Shown here: positions 62,562 through 64,000 of the stretch, piece after piece
Numbering within the stretch: position 1 is the first letter of the stretch
Layout of the letters: each line of letters begins with the position of its first letter
Origin: Roseovarius sp. SCSIO 43702
Lineage (GTDB): Bacteria; Pseudomonadota; Alphaproteobacteria; Rhodobacterales; Rhodobacteraceae
Direction of reading: 5' to 3'
Assembly (NCBI RefSeq): GCF_019599045.1
Contig: NZ_CP080623.1
Location: 456,501 to 520,500, forward strand
DNA: 64,000 nt
Notes under the pieces: generated by a model
The model's database searches: none
Seen by the model: the letters and a program-made list of their open reading frames with translations, nothing else
Told to the model about the DNA's origin: nothing
Made by a program: the position numbers and the translations under genes

Positions 62562-63358
62562 TGGGAAACGAGAACAAACTGATCAACGGCCTGCTGGTGT
62601 TCTACATCGCGCTGTGCCTGCTCTTCATATTCGCGCCGATCGCCGGAAGCTTCGTTTTCTCTCTGAACTCCGACCGCTTCCCCTCGCTTCCCTTGGGCGA
62701 ATTTTCCCTCAAGTGGTATAGCGCGATCTGGGAGGATCCGCTGGTCTGGGCCGGTTTCGGCAACACCGTGCTCGTCGGGCTCACGGTCGCGGTCATCGCC
62801 ACCACGCTCGGCTTCGGCGGGGCCTATACCGACTATCGCTACAACTTCTTCGGCAAGTCCTTCTACCTCGCGCTGGCGCTGCTGCCGCCGACGATCCCCG
62901 TGGTCATCATGGGCCTCGCGATGCTGGCGTTCCTGTCGCGCATCGACCTGTCGGGCAGCACAATTTCGGTCATCATTGCCCACGGCGTCATGTGCAGCCC
63001 CTTTGCCATGGCCATCATCCGCCTGCGCCTGTCGCAGATGGACCCGGACCTCGAGGCGGCGGCGTGGAACCTTGGCGGGAATGAATGGGCGACGCTGCGC
63101 CACGTCATCATCCCCTTCACCAAACCCGCGCTCTTTGCCGCGCTCTTCATCACCATGGCGGTCTCGTTCGACGAGTTCGCGGTCGCATGGTTCGTCTCGG
63201 GCCTGAACGAGACGCTGCCGGTCAAGATCCTCGGCTTCCTGCAAGGTCAGGTCAGCCCGCGCATCAACGCCATCGGCTCGCTCGCCTTCCTCAGCTCGAT
63301 GACGCTGATCATTCTGGCACAGCTTCTCCTGCGCAACCCCGACGCCGGAAAGAAATAG
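62561..63358 (+). CDS. ABC transporter permease (PotC-like)
   Basis: A 265-residue permease with six helices. The EAA loop is DPDLEAAAWNLGGNEWATLRHVIIPF near residue 165, which contacts the ATPase. It overlaps the previous stop by one base and ends two bases before the ATPase start. Confidence 0.87.
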   Translation: MGNENKLINGLLVFYIALCLLFIFAPIAGSFVFSLNSDRFPSLPLGEFSLKWYSAIWEDPLVWAGFGNTVLVGLTVAVIATTLGFGGAYTDYRYNFFGKSFYLALALLPPTIPVVIMGLAMLAFLSRIDLSGSTISVIIAHGVMCSPFAMAIIRLRLSQMDPDLEAAAWNLGGNEWATLRHVIIPFTKPALFAALFITMAVSFDEFAVAWFVSGLNETLPVKILGFLQGQVSPRINAIGSLAFLSSMTLIILAQLLLRNPDAGKK

Positions 63359-63360
63359 AA

Positions 63361-64000
63361 ATGGACGGTCCAATGACATCACCCGCCATCGTCAAGTTCG
63401 ACAACGTGGTCAAGAAATTCGGCGATTTCGTCGCCGTCGAGAGGGCGGATTTCGAGATCGCCCGTGGCGAATTCCTGGCCATCATGGGCTCGTCCGGCTG
63501 CGGCAAGACGACGACATTGCGAATGCTGGCCGGTCTCGAAGATCCCACCAGCGGCGACATCTATCTCGATGGGGAGCGCGTGAACGGGCGCGCCACCTGG
63601 GATCGCGATACACCGATGGTCTGGCAGAGCCTCGCGCTTTTCCCCTTCCTCACCGTTCAGGAAAACGTCGAGTTCTCGTTGAAGATGCGCGGCGTCGGCA
63701 AGGCCGAGCGCGCCGAGCGCGCGCGCAAGTGGCTCGAGCGGATGCAGATCACCGAGTTCGCGGACCGCAACATCGCCCAGCTTTCGGGTGGTCAGAGGCA
63801 GCGCGTCGCACTGGCCCGCGCCCTCGTGACCGAACCCAAGATCCTGCTTCTGGACGAGCCGCTCTCGGCGCTCGACGCGCATCTCAAGGTGCGGATGCAG
63901 GCCGTCCTGTCGAACCTGCAAAAGGATCTGGGCATCACCTTCGTCTATGTCACCCACTCCATGTCCGAGGCGTTCTCGATGGCCGACCGCGTGGTCATCA
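63361..64000 (+). CDS. ABC transporter ATP-binding protein (PotA-like, partial)
   Basis: The first 213 codons of an importer ATPase; the gene runs off the window. Walker A GSSGCGKTTT is near residue 44, Q-loop WQSLALFPF near 87, signature LSGGQRQRVALARAL near 141, Walker B ILLLDEPLSALDAH near 160 and the switch His in YVTHSMSEAF near 198. ATG 63373 is a possible later start. It completes the creatinine-type importer. Confidence 0.88.
   Translation, partial: MDGPMTSPAIVKFDNVVKKFGDFVAVERADFEIARGEFLAIMGSSGCGKTTTLRMLAGLEDPTSGDIYLDGERVNGRATWDRDTPMVWQSLALFPFLTVQENVEFSLKMRGVGKAERAERARKWLERMQITEFADRNIAQLSGGQRQRVALARALVTEPKILLLDEPLSALDAHLKVRMQAVLSNLQKDLGITFVYVTHSMSEAFSMADRVVI

Overview
The window is 64 kb of dense, high-GC DNA from an alphaproteobacterium, most likely a Rhodobacterales (Roseobacter-type) member. 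The evidence is the RpoE-ChrR singlet-oxygen pair facing its five-gene target operon, a SAM-II riboswitch in front of metZ, a LuxI autoinducer synthase, a small DUF3775 gene, and strong avoidance of A/T at third codon positions. I see no rRNA, tRNA, IS element, prophage or CRISPR array, and no gene-free stretch longer than about 210 bases.

Bases 1-9.6 kb: pqiABC (pqiA cut by the window edge); a minus-strand luxI, RecD-like helicase, SDR run; metZ with its riboswitch and attenuator; yciB with a DMT transporter; an MgtC/SapB protein. Bases 9.6-17.3 kb: ftsY with a long Pro/Glu/Asp tail, a YhhN protein, a fused NuoE-NuoF-like formate dehydrogenase beta subunit, alkB with a small secreted Cys protein, and a FadH-type dienoyl-CoA reductase. 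Bases 17.4-23.4 kb: chrR and rpoE, divergent from a tightly overlapping operon (FAD oxidoreductase, DUF1365, MFS, DUF3833, SDR) that matches the sigma-E regulon of Rhodobacter sphaeroides.

Bases 23.7-40.3 kb are the most interesting part. Divergent hyuA-hyuB (ATP-dependent lactam/hydantoin hydrolase family) and a long plus-strand run of a ten-helix membrane protein, a branched-chain-type ABC importer (five genes), a FAD subunit, a fused [2Fe-2S]/molybdopterin hydroxylase, a 6-hydroxynicotinate-reductase-like protein, a UPF0280 (ApbE-like) protein and a DUF1185 protein. Together they look like an uptake and degradation system for a nitrogen heterocycle (hydroxylate, reduce, open the lactam). 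The substrate is unknown.

Bases 40.4-57.3 kb are mixed housekeeping and accessory genes: three DMT transporters, a HisKA_2 sensor kinase, HU with a clear terminator, AMP nucleosidase, pncB, a parD/truncated parE pair, a saccharopine dehydrogenase, two GSTs, the formate dehydrogenase alpha subunit (about 39 kb from its likely beta subunit) and mtgA.

Bases 57.4-64 kb hold a creatinine-use cluster: creatinase on the minus strand, a LysR regulator, then creatininase and a PotABCD-like ABC importer on the plus strand, the ATPase running off the window. Creatininase turns creatinine into creatine, and creatinase splits creatine to sarcosine and urea. The promoter regions of both arms share a bipartite element (ATCCCTTAT-N18-AATTT) at nearly the same distance from the start codon, a good candidate operator for the LysR protein.
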